From: an uncultured Thermoleophilia bacterium
Lineage (GTDB): Bacteria > Actinomycetota > Thermoleophilia > UBA2241
Assembly: GCA_903927755.1 (NCBI GenBank)
Contig: CAIYOD010000118.1
Span: 1 to 52,276, forward strand
Direction: 5' to 3'
Length of the DNA: 52,276 nucleotides
Notes under the pieces: generated by a model
Seen by the model: only the letters and a program-made list of their open reading frames with translations
Database searches by the model: none
What the model was told of the DNA's origin: nothing
Made by a program: the position numbers and the translations under genes
Shown: positions 1-11,465 of the stretch, in pieces
Layout of the letters: each line of letters starts with the position of its first letter
Position numbering within the stretch: the first letter of the stretch is position 1

Positions 1-1
1 C

Positions 2-889
2 ATCCTCAACTCCGTGAAGACCTACGGCAACATCGTCTCGTTCCGCGATCTGGAGCAGGAGACCAACGACGCGATCGCGATCTTCGGCAACAAGGATGCC
101 GGCGGGATCGTGCTGCTCAAGCCGTACGGCGACTACTACTCCGTGTACGCCGAGAAGGTCGCGCTGCTGCTCTACCAGTACTCACCGGGAACGCGGATCG
201 TGGGGGAGTCGGAGCAGAAGGAGTTCATCGCGCTCTTCGGGGCCATCCTGCGCCTGCAGAACATCCTGACCTCGTTCGACGACTTCGCCGGCAACGAGAT
301 CCTCTCGGAGCGCCAGGCGCAGGACTATCGCAGCGTGTACCTCGATCTCTACGCCGAGATTCGCGGCAAGGCGGAGGCCGACAAGGCGCCGATCAACGAC
401 GACATCGTCTTCGAGATCGAACTCATCAAACAGGTCGAGATCAACGTCGACTACATCCTGATGCTCGTGCAGAAGTGGCGCGACGCCCACGGTGACGGCT
501 CCGACGTGGAGGTCCGCGAGTCGATCAGCCGCGCCGTCGACGCCAGCCCCAGCCTGCGCAACAAGAAGGACCTGATCGAGGCCTTCGTCGACTCCGTCTC
601 GGTCGACGGAGCGATCGACGAGGAGTGGCGGGCGTTCGTGCGTGCGAGGCGTGAGGCTGAGCTCGAGGCAATCATCGAGGCCGAGGGGCTCCGTCCCGAC
701 GCGACTCGTGCGTTCATCGCTACGGCCTTCCGCGATGGCGCCGTCCAGACGACGGGTACGGCGATCACCAGGGTGCTGCCGCCGGTGTCGCGGTTCTCGT
801 CTGACGGCGAGCACGGAGAGAAGAAGCAGCGCGTGCTGGCGAAGCTCGGCGAGTTCTTCGAGCGGTTCTTCGGCCTCGGTACGAGCTGA
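2..889 (+). CDS. hsdR: Type I restriction enzyme R subunit, C-terminal part (partial)
   Basis: The reading frame is open from the first bases of the window, so the start lies upstream; the GTG at 14 is internal. The roughly 296 residues resemble the helical C-terminal region of HsdR, the ATP-dependent translocase/nuclease subunit of type I restriction systems, with the stretch YGNIVSFRDLEQE near the left edge and acidic helices further on. The nuclease and helicase motor domains would lie to the left and are not visible. It ends with TGA at 889. No hsdM or hsdS follows, so any partners must be upstream. The assignment rests on family resemblance of the C-terminal domain only. Confidence 0.8.
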   Translation: MLNSVKTYGNIVSFRDLEQETNDAIAIFGNKDAGGIVLLKPYGDYYSVYAEKVALLLYQYSPGTRIVGESEQKEFIALFGAILRLQNILTSFDDFAGNEILSERQAQDYRSVYLDLYAEIRGKAEADKAPINDDIVFEIELIKQVEINVDYILMLVQKWRDAHGDGSDVEVRESISRAVDASPSLRNKKDLIEAFVDSVSVDGAIDEEWRAFVRARREAELEAIIEAEGLRPDATRAFIATAFRDGAVQTTGTAITRVLPPVSRFSSDGEHGEKKQRVLAKLGEFFERFFGLGTS

Positions 890-918
890 GTCGCAACTGC
901 GGCGGCCCGCCATCGCAC

Positions 919-1731
919 TCAGGCGCTGACGCCCACCTCGGCGAGGTCGTCCACGACGACGTCCGCGCCGGCCTCGGCCAGCTCGGCGGCCTGGCCGAGC
1001 CTGTCGACGCCGATCACGAGGCCGAACCCGCCGCGGCGTCCGGCTTGGACGCCGGAGAGCGCGTCCTCGACCACGACGGAGCGCGCCGCGTCCACTCCCA
1101 GGCGGCGCGCCGTCTCGAGGTACATCGCCGGGTCCGGCTTGCCCGGCAGGCCCACTTCCGCGGCCACCACGCCGTCCACGCGGACCTCGAACAGGTCTGT
1201 GGTGCCGGTGACGTCGAGCACCATGGCGGTGTTCTTGCTCGACGACATGAGGCCGACCCGGATCCCCGCGTCGCGCAGCTGGTGGATGAGCGCGACCGTG
1301 GAGGGGAAGGTCCTGACGCCGTGCTGCTCGACCTCGGCGTTGAAGAAGTCGTTCTTGCCGTTGCCGAGCCCGCAGACCGTCTCCCGCCCGGGGGGGTCGG
1401 ACGGATCGCCCGTGGGCAGCTCGATGCCGCGTGAGGCCAGGAAGTCGCGGACGCCGTCGTAGCGCGGCTTGCCGTCCACGTACAGGCGGTAGTCGGCCTC
1501 GAGGTCGAAGGGCCGGAGCGCTGCGGCGGCGTCATCCGGGCCGGGGGCCGCCGCGTCGCCGGCGCCGCCCGGGCTCGTGCCCGTGCGGGCGGCGCGCTCG
1601 GCGAGATACGCATCGAACAGCCGCTTCCAGGCCGCCGCGTGCACGGCGGACGTCTGGGTGACGACGCCGTCCAGGTCGAAGATGACGGCGTCGAACCTGC
1701 TCTTCTCGATGCTCACCCGGGTGGAGTCCAC
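919..1731 (-). CDS. HAD-superfamily hydrolase, beta-phosphoglucomutase-like
   Basis: A 270-residue HAD phosphatase/phosphomutase. The nucleophile motif FDLDGVVTQTSAVHAAAWK is near residue 18, the Ser motif is MSSSKN, the Lys motif is GKPDPAMYLE, and the acidic motif is VVEDALSGVQAG. The long cap with YVDGKPRYDGVRDFLASRGI and GLGNGKN is characteristic of the beta-phosphoglucomutase family hydrolases usually found with glycoside phosphorylases; none is present here. The start drawn is GTG at 1731; another in-frame GTG a few codons downstream (VSIEKS) is possible. It is a single gene transcribed toward hsdR. The substrate cannot be read from the sequence; a hexose 1-phosphate is the family precedent. 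Confidence 0.85.
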   Translation of the reverse strand: MDSTRVSIEKSRFDAVIFDLDGVVTQTSAVHAAAWKRLFDAYLAERAARTGTSPGGAGDAAAPGPDDAAAALRPFDLEADYRLYVDGKPRYDGVRDFLASRGIELPTGDPSDPPGRETVCGLGNGKNDFFNAEVEQHGVRTFPSTVALIHQLRDAGIRVGLMSSSKNTAMVLDVTGTTDLFEVRVDGVVAAEVGLPGKPDPAMYLETARRLGVDAARSVVVEDALSGVQAGRRGGFGLVIGVDRLGQAAELAEAGADVVVDDLAEVGVSA

Positions 1732-1863
1732 GTGTGCCTCTCGTTCGCCTCGCGGTCCTACTCACATGATAGACGCTTCCCCGGGGGTGTGAGACCATGG
1801 TCAGCGAGCGCCGGTCGCGCCGCGGGGGATACGAGGCGCGTCGGCATCGGGGCATCATCGGTC

Positions 1864-1872
1864 AAAGGGGGG
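1864..1872 (+). promoter_or_regulatory. Ribosome binding site fixing the SBP start
   Basis: A purine run AAAGGGGGG lies directly before the GTG at 1876 and fixes the start there. The frame stays open upstream to 1639, but that part overlaps the divergent HAD gene and looks non-coding; a signal-anchor-like segment begins only after 1876. Confidence 0.5.
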
Positions 1873-1875
1873 ATC

Positions 1876-3759
1876 GTGAAGCAGCAACGACACGTCCGGC
1901 ATGTCCTCGTCCTGCTCCTTGTGGGGGCGCTGCTCGTCCTGGGCCTCGCGGGGGCCATGGAGGTGGCGGGCGCCAGCGAGAGCCCGGCGCCGGCCGGAGA
2001 CGGCTCTCCGTCGGCCGCCGCGGTCGACGCGGGCAAGGTCATGTACAAGGTCGGCATCCTCGCCGAGCCGGACAATCTCAACCCGTTCATCGGCTACCTG
2101 TGGTCTTCGTTCGAGATCTGGTATCTGGCGTACGACCCGCTCGTGGGCTTCGACTACGGCGAGCTCAAGCCCGTCAAGGGCGAGGACTCACCCGGGCTGG
2201 CCACGGACTGGACGGTGACGCCGGACGGCAAGACCTGGACGTTCACCATCCGCAGCGGGGTGAAGTGGCAGGACGGCCAGCCGCTCACGGCCAAGGATGT
2301 GGCCTTCACCTACAACTACATCAACGAGAACCAGCTCTCGAACTTCACGACCGCGACGGAAGGCATCAAGAGCGCCGTCGCCGTCGATGACGTCACGGTC
2401 AAGTTCGAGTGCTCCAAGCCTAAAGCCAACATGCTCACCGTGTGGGTGCCGATCCTGCCCGAGCACATCTGGTCCAAGGTCTCGGGCAAGGACGCCGCCA
2501 ACAAGTACGCCAACGACCCGCCGTTCGTCGGCTCCGGGCCGTTCCAGTGCGTGGAGTGGAAGAAGAACAGCTTCGTCAAGCTGGCGGCCAATCCGAGCTA
2601 TTGGCGTGGCGCGCCGACGATCGAGGAACTCTTCTTCGACTACTACACGAACCCGGACACGATGGTGCAGGACCTCAAGGCCGGCACCATCGACGGCGCC
2701 ACCGGCCTGCTCGACGCGCAGTACCGCCAGTTGCTCAACGTGCCCGGCATCCAGGCGCGCACGATCAACACCAACGGCTTCGACCAGATCGGGTTCAACT
2801 GCTACACAGGGCCAAGCCGCGGCAACCCGGTGCTCAAGGACTGGAAGTTCCGCCAGGCGCTCAACTGGGCGATCGACAAGGACAAGATCGCCTCGGTCTC
2901 CTACGGCGGTCACGCGGCGCCGGCGACGACGATCATCACCGCGGACTACTACACCGACCCCGACTGGCACTGGGAGCCGCCGACCGACGTCGCCTACGGC
3001 TTCGATCTCGAGATGGCCAAGCAGAAGCTCGACGAGGCCGGCTACAAGGACACGGACGGCGACGGCGTCCGCGACTACCAGGGCAAGCCCATCGACCTGC
3101 GCCTGTGGGCGCGCTCGGAGTCGACCATCAGCCAGAGCGTCAGCAAGCTCGTGGCCGGTTCGCTCAAGGACGTGGGCCTCAAGGTCACGCTCCAGACCAT
3201 GGACGACGGCGCGCTCACCGACCAGCTCTACGCGACCAAGAACGACGTGTTCAACCCCGACTACGACCTGTTCCTCTGGGGCTGGTACAGCGACCTCGAT
3301 CCCAGCCCCATCCTGAGCTACTTCACCACCGACCAGATCAACGGGTGGAGCGACTGCGCCTGGTCGAACAAGGAATACGACGAGCTGTACCTGCAGCAGT
3401 CCGAGGCCATCGACCCGACCGAGCGCAAGGCGCTCATCGACAAGATGCAGGAGATCATCTACCGCGAGTCGCCGTACATCCCGACGGTGTACTCCAATGA
3501 CCTCGAGGCCTACAACATCGACAAGTGGGAGGGCTACGAGGCGTCGCCGAGCAAGATCGGCAACGTCCTGTTCCCGCCCTACGGCCAGGCCGGCAACGAG
3601 AACTTCCTGCTCATCCAGCCCAAGACGGCCGCGACGACCGCGGACGAAGGTGGCGGCAACACCGCGCTCTGGGTCGCCATCGGCGTCGGCGTCGTGATCG
3701 TCATCCTGCTGCTCGTGCTGGTGCTGCGGCGCAAGAAGCCGCAGACCGAAGAGGGCTGA
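1876..3759 (+). CDS. ABC transporter substrate-binding protein, family 5 (peptide/nickel type), membrane-tethered
   Basis: A 627-residue extracytoplasmic solute-binding protein of the SBP_bac_5 family. An N-terminal hydrophobic signal segment (about residues 8-32) is followed by the family N-lobe (ILAEPDNLNPFIG), the hinge-region motif YRGAPT-like SYWRGAPTIEE, and a C-lobe with DLFLWGWYSDLDPSPILSYF. An unusual C-terminal hydrophobic segment (about residues 595-617) ends in RRKK, so the protein appears anchored by its tail. No permease or ATPase gene adjoins it, making it an orphan binding protein in this window. A strong hairpin follows the stop codon. Oligopeptides are the usual ligands of the family; the actual ligand is unknown. 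Confidence 0.88.
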   Translation: MKQQRHVRHVLVLLLVGALLVLGLAGAMEVAGASESPAPAGDGSPSAAAVDAGKVMYKVGILAEPDNLNPFIGYLWSSFEIWYLAYDPLVGFDYGELKPVKGEDSPGLATDWTVTPDGKTWTFTIRSGVKWQDGQPLTAKDVAFTYNYINENQLSNFTTATEGIKSAVAVDDVTVKFECSKPKANMLTVWVPILPEHIWSKVSGKDAANKYANDPPFVGSGPFQCVEWKKNSFVKLAANPSYWRGAPTIEELFFDYYTNPDTMVQDLKAGTIDGATGLLDAQYRQLLNVPGIQARTINTNGFDQIGFNCYTGPSRGNPVLKDWKFRQALNWAIDKDKIASVSYGGHAAPATTIITADYYTDPDWHWEPPTDVAYGFDLEMAKQKLDEAGYKDTDGDGVRDYQGKPIDLRLWARSESTISQSVSKLVAGSLKDVGLKVTLQTMDDGALTDQLYATKNDVFNPDYDLFLWGWYSDLDPSPILSYFTTDQINGWSDCAWSNKEYDELYLQQSEAIDPTERKALIDKMQEIIYRESPYIPTVYSNDLEAYNIDKWEGYEASPSKIGNVLFPPYGQAGNENFLLIQPKTAATTADEGGGNTALWVAIGVGVVIVILLLVLVLRRKKPQTEEG

Positions 3760-3803
3760 GGGCGACGGCCTCCCGCCGCGACGGCGTGAGGCGACGGAGC
3801 TGA

Positions 3804-3847
3804 GCGAAGGGGGCGGGGGGCACGGAAGAGCCGCCCGCCCCCTTCGC
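3804..3847 (+). terminator. GC-rich hairpin after the SBP gene
   Basis: Arms GCGAAGGGGGCGGG and its near-perfect complement CCGCCCGCCCCCTTCGC (one mismatch) enclose a loop of about ten bases. It sits 45 bases after the SBP stop and well before the next start. A T-run is weak, so it is terminator-like rather than canonical. Confidence 0.6.
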
Positions 3848-3973
3848 GCGTCGTCTCTGCCGCCGCGTCGTTCAACACCGTCCCTTCGTTCACTCTCGCC
3901 GCGCCGCTGCCGATACAGCTCGTGAGCGGCGCGGGACCGCGCGCGCCGGAACGCACATCGGAGGAGTCACGAA

Positions 3974-4909
3974 GTGAGTCAGCAGGTGGTCGCCGCCGAC
4001 GTCGAGTCGGTCCAACTGTACAAGCTGCTCAAGTGGGGCCTGATCGTCGAGGTGCCGATCGTGATCATGATGGTGAGCAGCGCCCTGCTCACCGGGTCGG
4101 CCGCCCTCGTCGCCATGGCGGCGCAGTCCGGGGTCGCCCTGGTGATCAACGCCTTCGCCGTGTACGCCATGCGTCAGGTGCTTCGGCACAACGTGTACAG
4201 CCACCCCTACGGCGCCGGCAAGCTCGAGAACTTCTCGGCCTTTCTGTGCGGCGCGCTCTACGTCCCGTCGGGCATCTTCGTCCTCGTCGACTCCATCGAG
4301 CGGCTCATGCACGCGCCGGAAGTGGGCTATCTGATCGGCCTGATCCCGGTGGCGATCACGTTCGCCAGCGGGGCGGTGCTCTTCACGCTGGCGGCGCGTC
4401 TGCTGCGTCGCACGGCCGCGCCCTCACCGCTCCTCGTCGCCTACCGCGCCGACTACCTCATCGGGATGCTCACCGACGGCGGCGTCCTCATCGCCTTCGC
4501 GCTGGGCACGGTGGTCGTGAGCCTCGGGATCCCGGGGCTCGGGGATCGCATCGACCCGATCGTCGCCCTGGTGATGGCCTGCTACATGCTGTGGGTGGGC
4601 GTGGACCTCGTGCGCCACAACTTCCGCGCGCTCATGGACCTGCCGCTGCCGGAGGAGGACCAGCTCACGATCACGCGCGTGCTCGCCACCCACTACGCCG
4701 ACTACGACAGCGTGGGCACGCTCTTCACGCGCGCGAGCGGCAACCGCCGGATCGTCGAGGTCGAGCTCGGGTTCGACGGCGAGCGCACCGTGGACCACGT
4801 GCGCACCCTGAGCCGACACATGGAGCGAGACCTGACGAGCGAAGTCCCCGGCCTGCGGTTCCGGATCGTCCCCGTGTGGGGGCCGGAGGAGCAGGCGCCC
4901 GGCCCCTGA
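3974..4909 (+). CDS. CDF-family cation efflux-like protein lacking the canonical TM2/TM5 metal site
   Basis: A 311-residue membrane protein with six predicted transmembrane segments and a C-terminal cytoplasmic domain, as in cation diffusion facilitators. The loop SHPYGAGKLENFSA aligns with the conserved HSFGHGKAES of YiiP, and the TM5 region has YRADYLIGMLTDGG. Counting from the HP loop, the two TM2 aspartates of YiiP fall on Gln and Ala, and the TM5 His/Asp positions fall on Ile and Thr. The usual four-residue site for Zn/Fe/Mn is therefore absent. The GTG start at 3974 has a GGAGGAG site about ten bases upstream. The fold assignment is firm; the transported ion, or whether it transports at all, is open. 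Confidence 0.85.
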   Translation: MSQQVVAADVESVQLYKLLKWGLIVEVPIVIMMVSSALLTGSAALVAMAAQSGVALVINAFAVYAMRQVLRHNVYSHPYGAGKLENFSAFLCGALYVPSGIFVLVDSIERLMHAPEVGYLIGLIPVAITFASGAVLFTLAARLLRRTAAPSPLLVAYRADYLIGMLTDGGVLIAFALGTVVVSLGIPGLGDRIDPIVALVMACYMLWVGVDLVRHNFRALMDLPLPEEDQLTITRVLATHYADYDSVGTLFTRASGNRRIVEVELGFDGERTVDHVRTLSRHMERDLTSEVPGLRFRIVPVWGPEEQAPGP

Positions 4910-5032
4910 GGCGTCCTCACGGGCCGGCGGGCGAAGCCGGCTCCGTCATCTCCGCGTGCGAGCGGCGCCTCGTCGTCCGCCGCTCGCCGGCTCGTCCCCG
5001 TCATCCGCGGCCGGCGGCCCTCTATGTGATTC

Positions 5033-5104
5033 GGACAAGCACGTCCAGACGTACGTCCAACGACACGTATGTGCTCTTGGACGTACGCCCAGATGTGCCT
5101 GTCC
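5033..5104. repeat. Long imperfect inverted repeat between convergent genes
   Basis: Two 28-base arms at 5033-5060 and 5077-5104 match at 23 of 28 positions when one is reverse-complemented; the inner ten bases GTACGTCCAA / TTGGACGTAC match perfectly. The 16-base spacer is itself partly symmetric (CACGTATGTG). It lies between the stop of the CDF gene and the stop of the exonuclease gene, where a bidirectional terminator is expected, but its moderate GC content contrasts with the other hairpins nearby. Confidence 0.7.
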
Positions 5105-5166
5105 CGTGCGCGAACACCCCGGCAGCCCTGAGGTGGGTCGCCCGCCCGCCCGTGGGTCCACATGCC

Positions 5167-7074
5167 TCAGGGCGCGGCGGCGCGGGCGCTCCCGTCGTGC
5201 GCGGAGGGCTCGTCCGAGGCCGCCAGGCGGACGGCGCGCAGAAGGCGGGCGGCGGCGGACGCGGCGTCCTCGCCGCCGGTCACGAAGGCGCGCAGGTCGA
5301 CGACGCCGGGTGCGGCGCGGTGTGCGTCCGTCCAGGAGTGCACGAGCAGCATCTCGTCGATCGCCGCCGCCGGAAGGGGCGGCCGCGGCGGCTCGGCCGC
5401 GGCGAGCTCGGCGATGGCCGCCGCGGCGGCCTCCTCGCCGAACGCCCCGCGGCCGACCTCGCGCTCCAGTACGATGCCGCCGGCACGCACGCCCCAGACC
5501 GAGATCCAGCCGCGCCGGTGGGCGGGGTAGACGAGCACCAGATGCTCGCGCTGCGCGGCGTGCAGACGCAGCACGCCGCGCACCACGCGCGCCAGCGTCT
5601 CGCGCTGGTGCTGCAGGCGCGCGGCCTGTTCGAACGCGAGCGTCTTGACGAGCGCCGCCTGGCGCTCGACCAGCCGCCGGTCGAGGTCGCCGGCGTCGCC
5701 CTCGAGCACGCGGCGCACGTCGGCCACGACGGCCGCGTACTCGCCGTTCAGAGGCCTGCTGCAGGGCGAGAGGCAGGCGCCCGTGCCGGCGCGTTGGCAG
5801 GCGTGCTCGCGGGCGCTCCGCGGCAGGTGCGCGCAGGTGCGCAACGGGTAGGCGCCGTTGACGCAGTCGACGAAGCGGCGGGCCAGGCTGGCCTTGCGGA
5901 ACGGCCCGGCGTAGTAGGAGCCGTCGTCGCGCAGGTTGGGCGTCGCGTACAGGCGCGGGTACTCCTCGGCGCTGAGCTTGACGTAGTGGTAGCTGCTCAC
6001 CTTGGTGCCGTGCGAGTTGTAGGGTGGCCGGTGCTTCGCGATCAGCCGGCTCTCGAGCAGCAGCGCGGCGAACTCCGAGCCGGTCTCGACGACGTCGATC
6101 CGCTCCAGGAGCTCGAGCGCCTGGCGCGCGTGGAACGCCTGCCGCTGCAGGAAGTGGTCGCGCGTGCGACGCCGCAGGTTTTCGGCCTTGCCGATGTAGA
6201 GCGGCGCCCCCTTGTCGTCCTTCATGAGGTACACGCCGGGCGTGGTCGGGAGCTTCTCCGTGAGCGAGATCTTGTGGTAGTTGCGGCGCGTGCCCGGCTC
6301 GCAGAAGCGCGCCACCTCCTCGAGCGTGTTCATGCCCTGCTCCTGGAGCCAGGAGAGGAACAGCAGGAGCAGCTCACCGGTGGCCTGCGCATCGTGGAGC
6401 GCGCGGTGGACCGGCTTGACCCTGGTGTCGAAGCGGTAGGCGAGCTCCTTCAGCGAGCAGCGCTGCTGCGGGCAGAGCTTGCGCGCCAGGCGGAGCGTGT
6501 CGAGCGCGGGTCGTGGGAACGTCTGCCCGCGCTGCTTGCCCAGCTCGTAGTCGAGAAAACCGAGGTCGAACGGGGCATTGTGCGCCACCAGCACCGAGTG
6601 CGCCGCGAAGTCGACGAACTTGGGCAGCACGACCTCGATCGGCGGCGCGCCGGCCACCGTCTCGTCGTCGATGCCGGTGATGCCGGTGATCATGGGCGGG
6701 ATGGGGATTCCGGGGTTCACGAGGGCGGAGAAGGTGCCGACCTCCCGGTCGCCCTCGATGCGCACGGCGCCTATCTCGGTGATCTTGCTGAAGCCCGGCG
6801 TCGCGCCGGTGGTCTCGAGGTCGACCACGGTGAAGGCGACGTCGGCGAGGTCCCGCTGCCGCGCCCGCCAGGCCGCCAGGCCCACGTGCACGTCGCTCTC
6901 CCAGGCGAAGCGCTCGTCGCCCTCGACGATGTCGACGACGAGCTTGCGCATGAGCTCCGGAGGGCAGTTGGCGACGGGGAAGAGGCGCGGCCACACCTCG
7001 CGGTAATCGAGGGCTTCGCCAGCCTGCTCGAGCAGGCCGTGGAACTCGTCGACCGTGGTGAACGCCAGCTGCAC
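5167..7074 (-). CDS. DEDD 3'-5' exonuclease fused to a GIY-YIG (UvrC/Cho-like) endonuclease
   Basis: A 635-residue two-nuclease protein. After an N-terminal helical segment comes a DnaQ-like exonuclease with VVDLETTG (about residue 82), an IVAHNAPFD-type motif VLVAHNAPFDLGFLDYE and the HRALHDAQAT motif containing the last acidic residue. A GIY-YIG nuclease follows at about residue 285 (TPGVYLMKDDKGAPLYIGKAENLRRR split across the motif), as in UvrC N-termini. The C-terminal half has a Cys-containing region resembling the UvrC cysteine segment. The architecture is common in actinobacteria and is thought to act in DNA repair. It is divergent from the sHSP gene and convergent with the CDF gene. 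Confidence 0.9.
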   Translation of the reverse strand: MQLAFTTVDEFHGLLEQAGEALDYREVWPRLFPVANCPPELMRKLVVDIVEGDERFAWESDVHVGLAAWRARQRDLADVAFTVVDLETTGATPGFSKITEIGAVRIEGDREVGTFSALVNPGIPIPPMITGITGIDDETVAGAPPIEVVLPKFVDFAAHSVLVAHNAPFDLGFLDYELGKQRGQTFPRPALDTLRLARKLCPQQRCSLKELAYRFDTRVKPVHRALHDAQATGELLLLFLSWLQEQGMNTLEEVARFCEPGTRRNYHKISLTEKLPTTPGVYLMKDDKGAPLYIGKAENLRRRTRDHFLQRQAFHARQALELLERIDVVETGSEFAALLLESRLIAKHRPPYNSHGTKVSSYHYVKLSAEEYPRLYATPNLRDDGSYYAGPFRKASLARRFVDCVNGAYPLRTCAHLPRSAREHACQRAGTGACLSPCSRPLNGEYAAVVADVRRVLEGDAGDLDRRLVERQAALVKTLAFEQAARLQHQRETLARVVRGVLRLHAAQREHLVLVYPAHRRGWISVWGVRAGGIVLEREVGRGAFGEEAAAAAIAELAAAEPPRPPLPAAAIDEMLLVHSWTDAHRAAPGVVDLRAFVTGGEDAASAAARLLRAVRLAASDEPSAHDGSARAAAP

Positions 7075-7251
7075 GCGATAATCCTATGCCCCCGCGCCGA
7101 CGGATGCACGGAAAGGTACGGCGCTCGCGCGGCGTGCGTCGTTACGCTCGCCCACGAACCGGGTAGGAGCGTGAGGGAGTTTCCGGAAGTCAATGCCCCG
7201 GCGACGCGGCTCTGCCGCCCGTCCGGGGCCCCTGCGCAGAGGAGTCACCCC

Positions 7252-7679
7252 GTGGATGTTGAGAAGCTTCACAACGAGGTCCTGCGCGCCTTCAACGATT
7301 CGTGCGTGATCGCCACCCGGCAGTACAGCGGCCGGGGGTTCCGTCCGGCTGCGGACGCCTTCTTCGAGGAGGACACGCGCGAGATCGTGGTGCGCTTCGA
7401 CCTGGCCGGCATGGCGATGGACGACATCGAACTGCTGGTCGACCGGCGCGAGCTGATCGTGCGCGGTGAGCGCACGTTCCCCACGCGCGAGGGCCGCGTC
7501 TACCAACAGGTGGAGATGGACTACGGCCCCTTCGAGCGCCGCGTGCGCCTCATGGTCGACGTCGACCCGGAGGTCACGACGGCGACGTACGAGACCGGCG
7601 TCCTCGAGGTGCGGCTCACGCTGACCGCGCAGGAGCCGGGCGCCCGCAAGATCGACATACAGACCGGGGGAGGTGGCGA

Positions 7680-7683
<4 letters not shown>
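7252..7683 (+). CDS. Small heat-shock protein (Hsp20/alpha-crystallin family)
   Basis: A 143-residue protein with an alpha-crystallin domain spanning about residues 38-130. It has the beta-strand pattern EIVVRFDLAGMAMDDIELLV, the strand RRELIVRGER, and the C-terminal TGVLEVRLTL that corresponds to the conserved A-x-x-x-n-G-v-L motif. The GTG at 7252 is chosen because AGAGGAG lies about seven bases upstream; the frame extends much further upstream, but only as antisense to the exonuclease gene. Its TGA stop overlaps the ATG of lon (ATGA), so the two are translationally coupled, linking a holdase with a protease. No CIRCE or HAIR element was recognised upstream. Confidence 0.88.
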
Positions 7684-10373
<2,690 letters not shown>

Positions 10374-10425
10374 CCGGCGGGGCACGCCGGCGCGGCCGCG
10401 GCTGCGAGCTGCGAATGACGACGGG

Positions 10426-10462
10426 GCCGGGGAGCGTGGTCTCCCCGGCTCCGTTCCTTTTC
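10426..10462 (+). terminator. Rho-independent terminator of lon
   Basis: A perfect 9-bp stem, GCCGGGGAG / CTCCCCGGC, with a six-base loop, is followed by a T-rich stretch (CCGTTCCTTTT). It lies about 50 bases after the lon stop codon. Confidence 0.8.
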
Positions 10463-10587
10463 CACCGGCGCGTCCGCGGGTACGATGGGCGACGACGACG
10501 CCCGCGGCGCCCGGGGGCCGCGGCGGCACGAAGGTCCGCGATCAAGGCGCGGCGAGACGGTGACGGCGGCGAGACGGGGGAGGCGGC

Positions 10588-11013
10588 ATGGCGGACGAGT
10601 CCCGAGGCACGGTCGAGCGCGTGTTCGCCGGCAGGGTCGATGCCGTCCCCGACATCATCGCCTTCGTCGCCGGCGCGGCGCGTGCCTGGGGCGTGCACCC
10701 GCGCCGGCTGATGCAGCTCGAGCTGGCCGTCGAGGAGGCCGTGGTCAACATCTGCCTCTACGCCTACGAGGTCCCGCCCGGTGAGGTGCTCGTGCGCGTT
10801 GAGCCGGGTGAGGAGCGGTTCGTCGTCGAGCTCGTCGACGAGGGCGTGCCGTTCGATCCGCTCGCCGTGGAAGAGCCGGACCTGCGCGCCGGCGCCGGCG
10901 AACGCGAGCTGGGCGGTCTCGGCATCGTACTGGTCCGCCGCGTGATGGACGAGGTCGGCTACGCGCGCGAGGCCGGGCGCAACGTCCTCAGGTTGGTCAT
11001 CCGGCGCACGTGA
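10588..11013 (+). CDS. Anti-sigma regulatory factor, RsbW-like serine kinase (HATPase_c)
   Basis: A 141-residue GHKL ATPase of the RsbW/SpoIIAB class. The N-box is LELAVEEAVVNICLYAY, followed by the G1 region VDEGVPFDP and the glycine box GGLGIVLVRRVMDEVGY. Such proteins bind a sigma factor or another partner and phosphorylate a STAS antagonist. The next gene is exactly such a STAS protein, overlapping the frame end by a short gap (30 bases), so the pair forms a partner-switching unit. No sigma-factor gene is present nearby. The ATG at 10588 follows GGGGGAGG. Confidence 0.88.
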   Translation: MADESRGTVERVFAGRVDAVPDIIAFVAGAARAWGVHPRRLMQLELAVEEAVVNICLYAYEVPPGEVLVRVEPGEERFVVELVDEGVPFDPLAVEEPDLRAGAGERELGGLGIVLVRRVMDEVGYAREAGRNVLRLVIRRT

Positions 11014-11042
11014 CGCGTGCGCCTCACGAACGGGAGGGGAAG

Positions 11043-11372
11043 ATGGAGGTCGAGACCGTCGGAGAGGTGACGGTGGTCACGCTGCCCGCGAGAGTCGACA
11101 CGACGAGCGCGGGCGCCGTGGAGGCGGAGTTCAGGGCTCTGCTGGCCGACGGCGCGCGGCGGCTGGTCGCCGATTTCGCCGGCAACGACTACGTGTCGAG
11201 CGCCGGCCTGCGCGTCTTTCTCAGCGTCCTGAAGGCGCTCGAGAAGGTCGGCGGCCGGATGGTGCTCTGCGCCATGCCGCCGTTCGTCCTGGACGTGTTC
11301 ACGATCTCCGGGTTCTCGGGGCTGTTCACCATCGTCGACGGCCGCGACGAGGCGGTCGCCGCGCTCGCCTGA
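11043..11372 (+). CDS. STAS-domain anti-sigma factor antagonist (RsbV/SpoIIAA-like)
   Basis: A 109-residue STAS protein. The conserved phosphorylatable Ser lies in the motif NDYVSSAGLRVFLS (about residue 58), the site used by RsbW-type kinases. The start at ATG 11043 (MEVETVGEVTVV) is favoured by GGGAGGGGA just upstream over an earlier in-frame ACG/GTG region at 11010. It lies directly downstream of the RsbW-like gene and opposite a SpoIIE-type phosphatase that would dephosphorylate it. Confidence 0.88.
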   Translation: MEVETVGEVTVVTLPARVDTTSAGAVEAEFRALLADGARRLVADFAGNDYVSSAGLRVFLSVLKALEKVGGRMVLCAMPPFVLDVFTISGFSGLFTIVDGRDEAVAALA

Positions 11373-11465
11373 GCGTCGTCGGCCAGCGCCGGGAGTAGTG
11401 CGGCAGCTCCGGGATGTTGGCTGGAGCCGCAGTCGCGGTGGGGGGTGGGGTGTCGACTTCGGAGT

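Noticed and set aside
3922-7251. Upstream extension of the sHSP frame
   Set aside because: It overlaps the CDF and exonuclease genes and has no motif; the GTG at 7252 has a good ribosome site.
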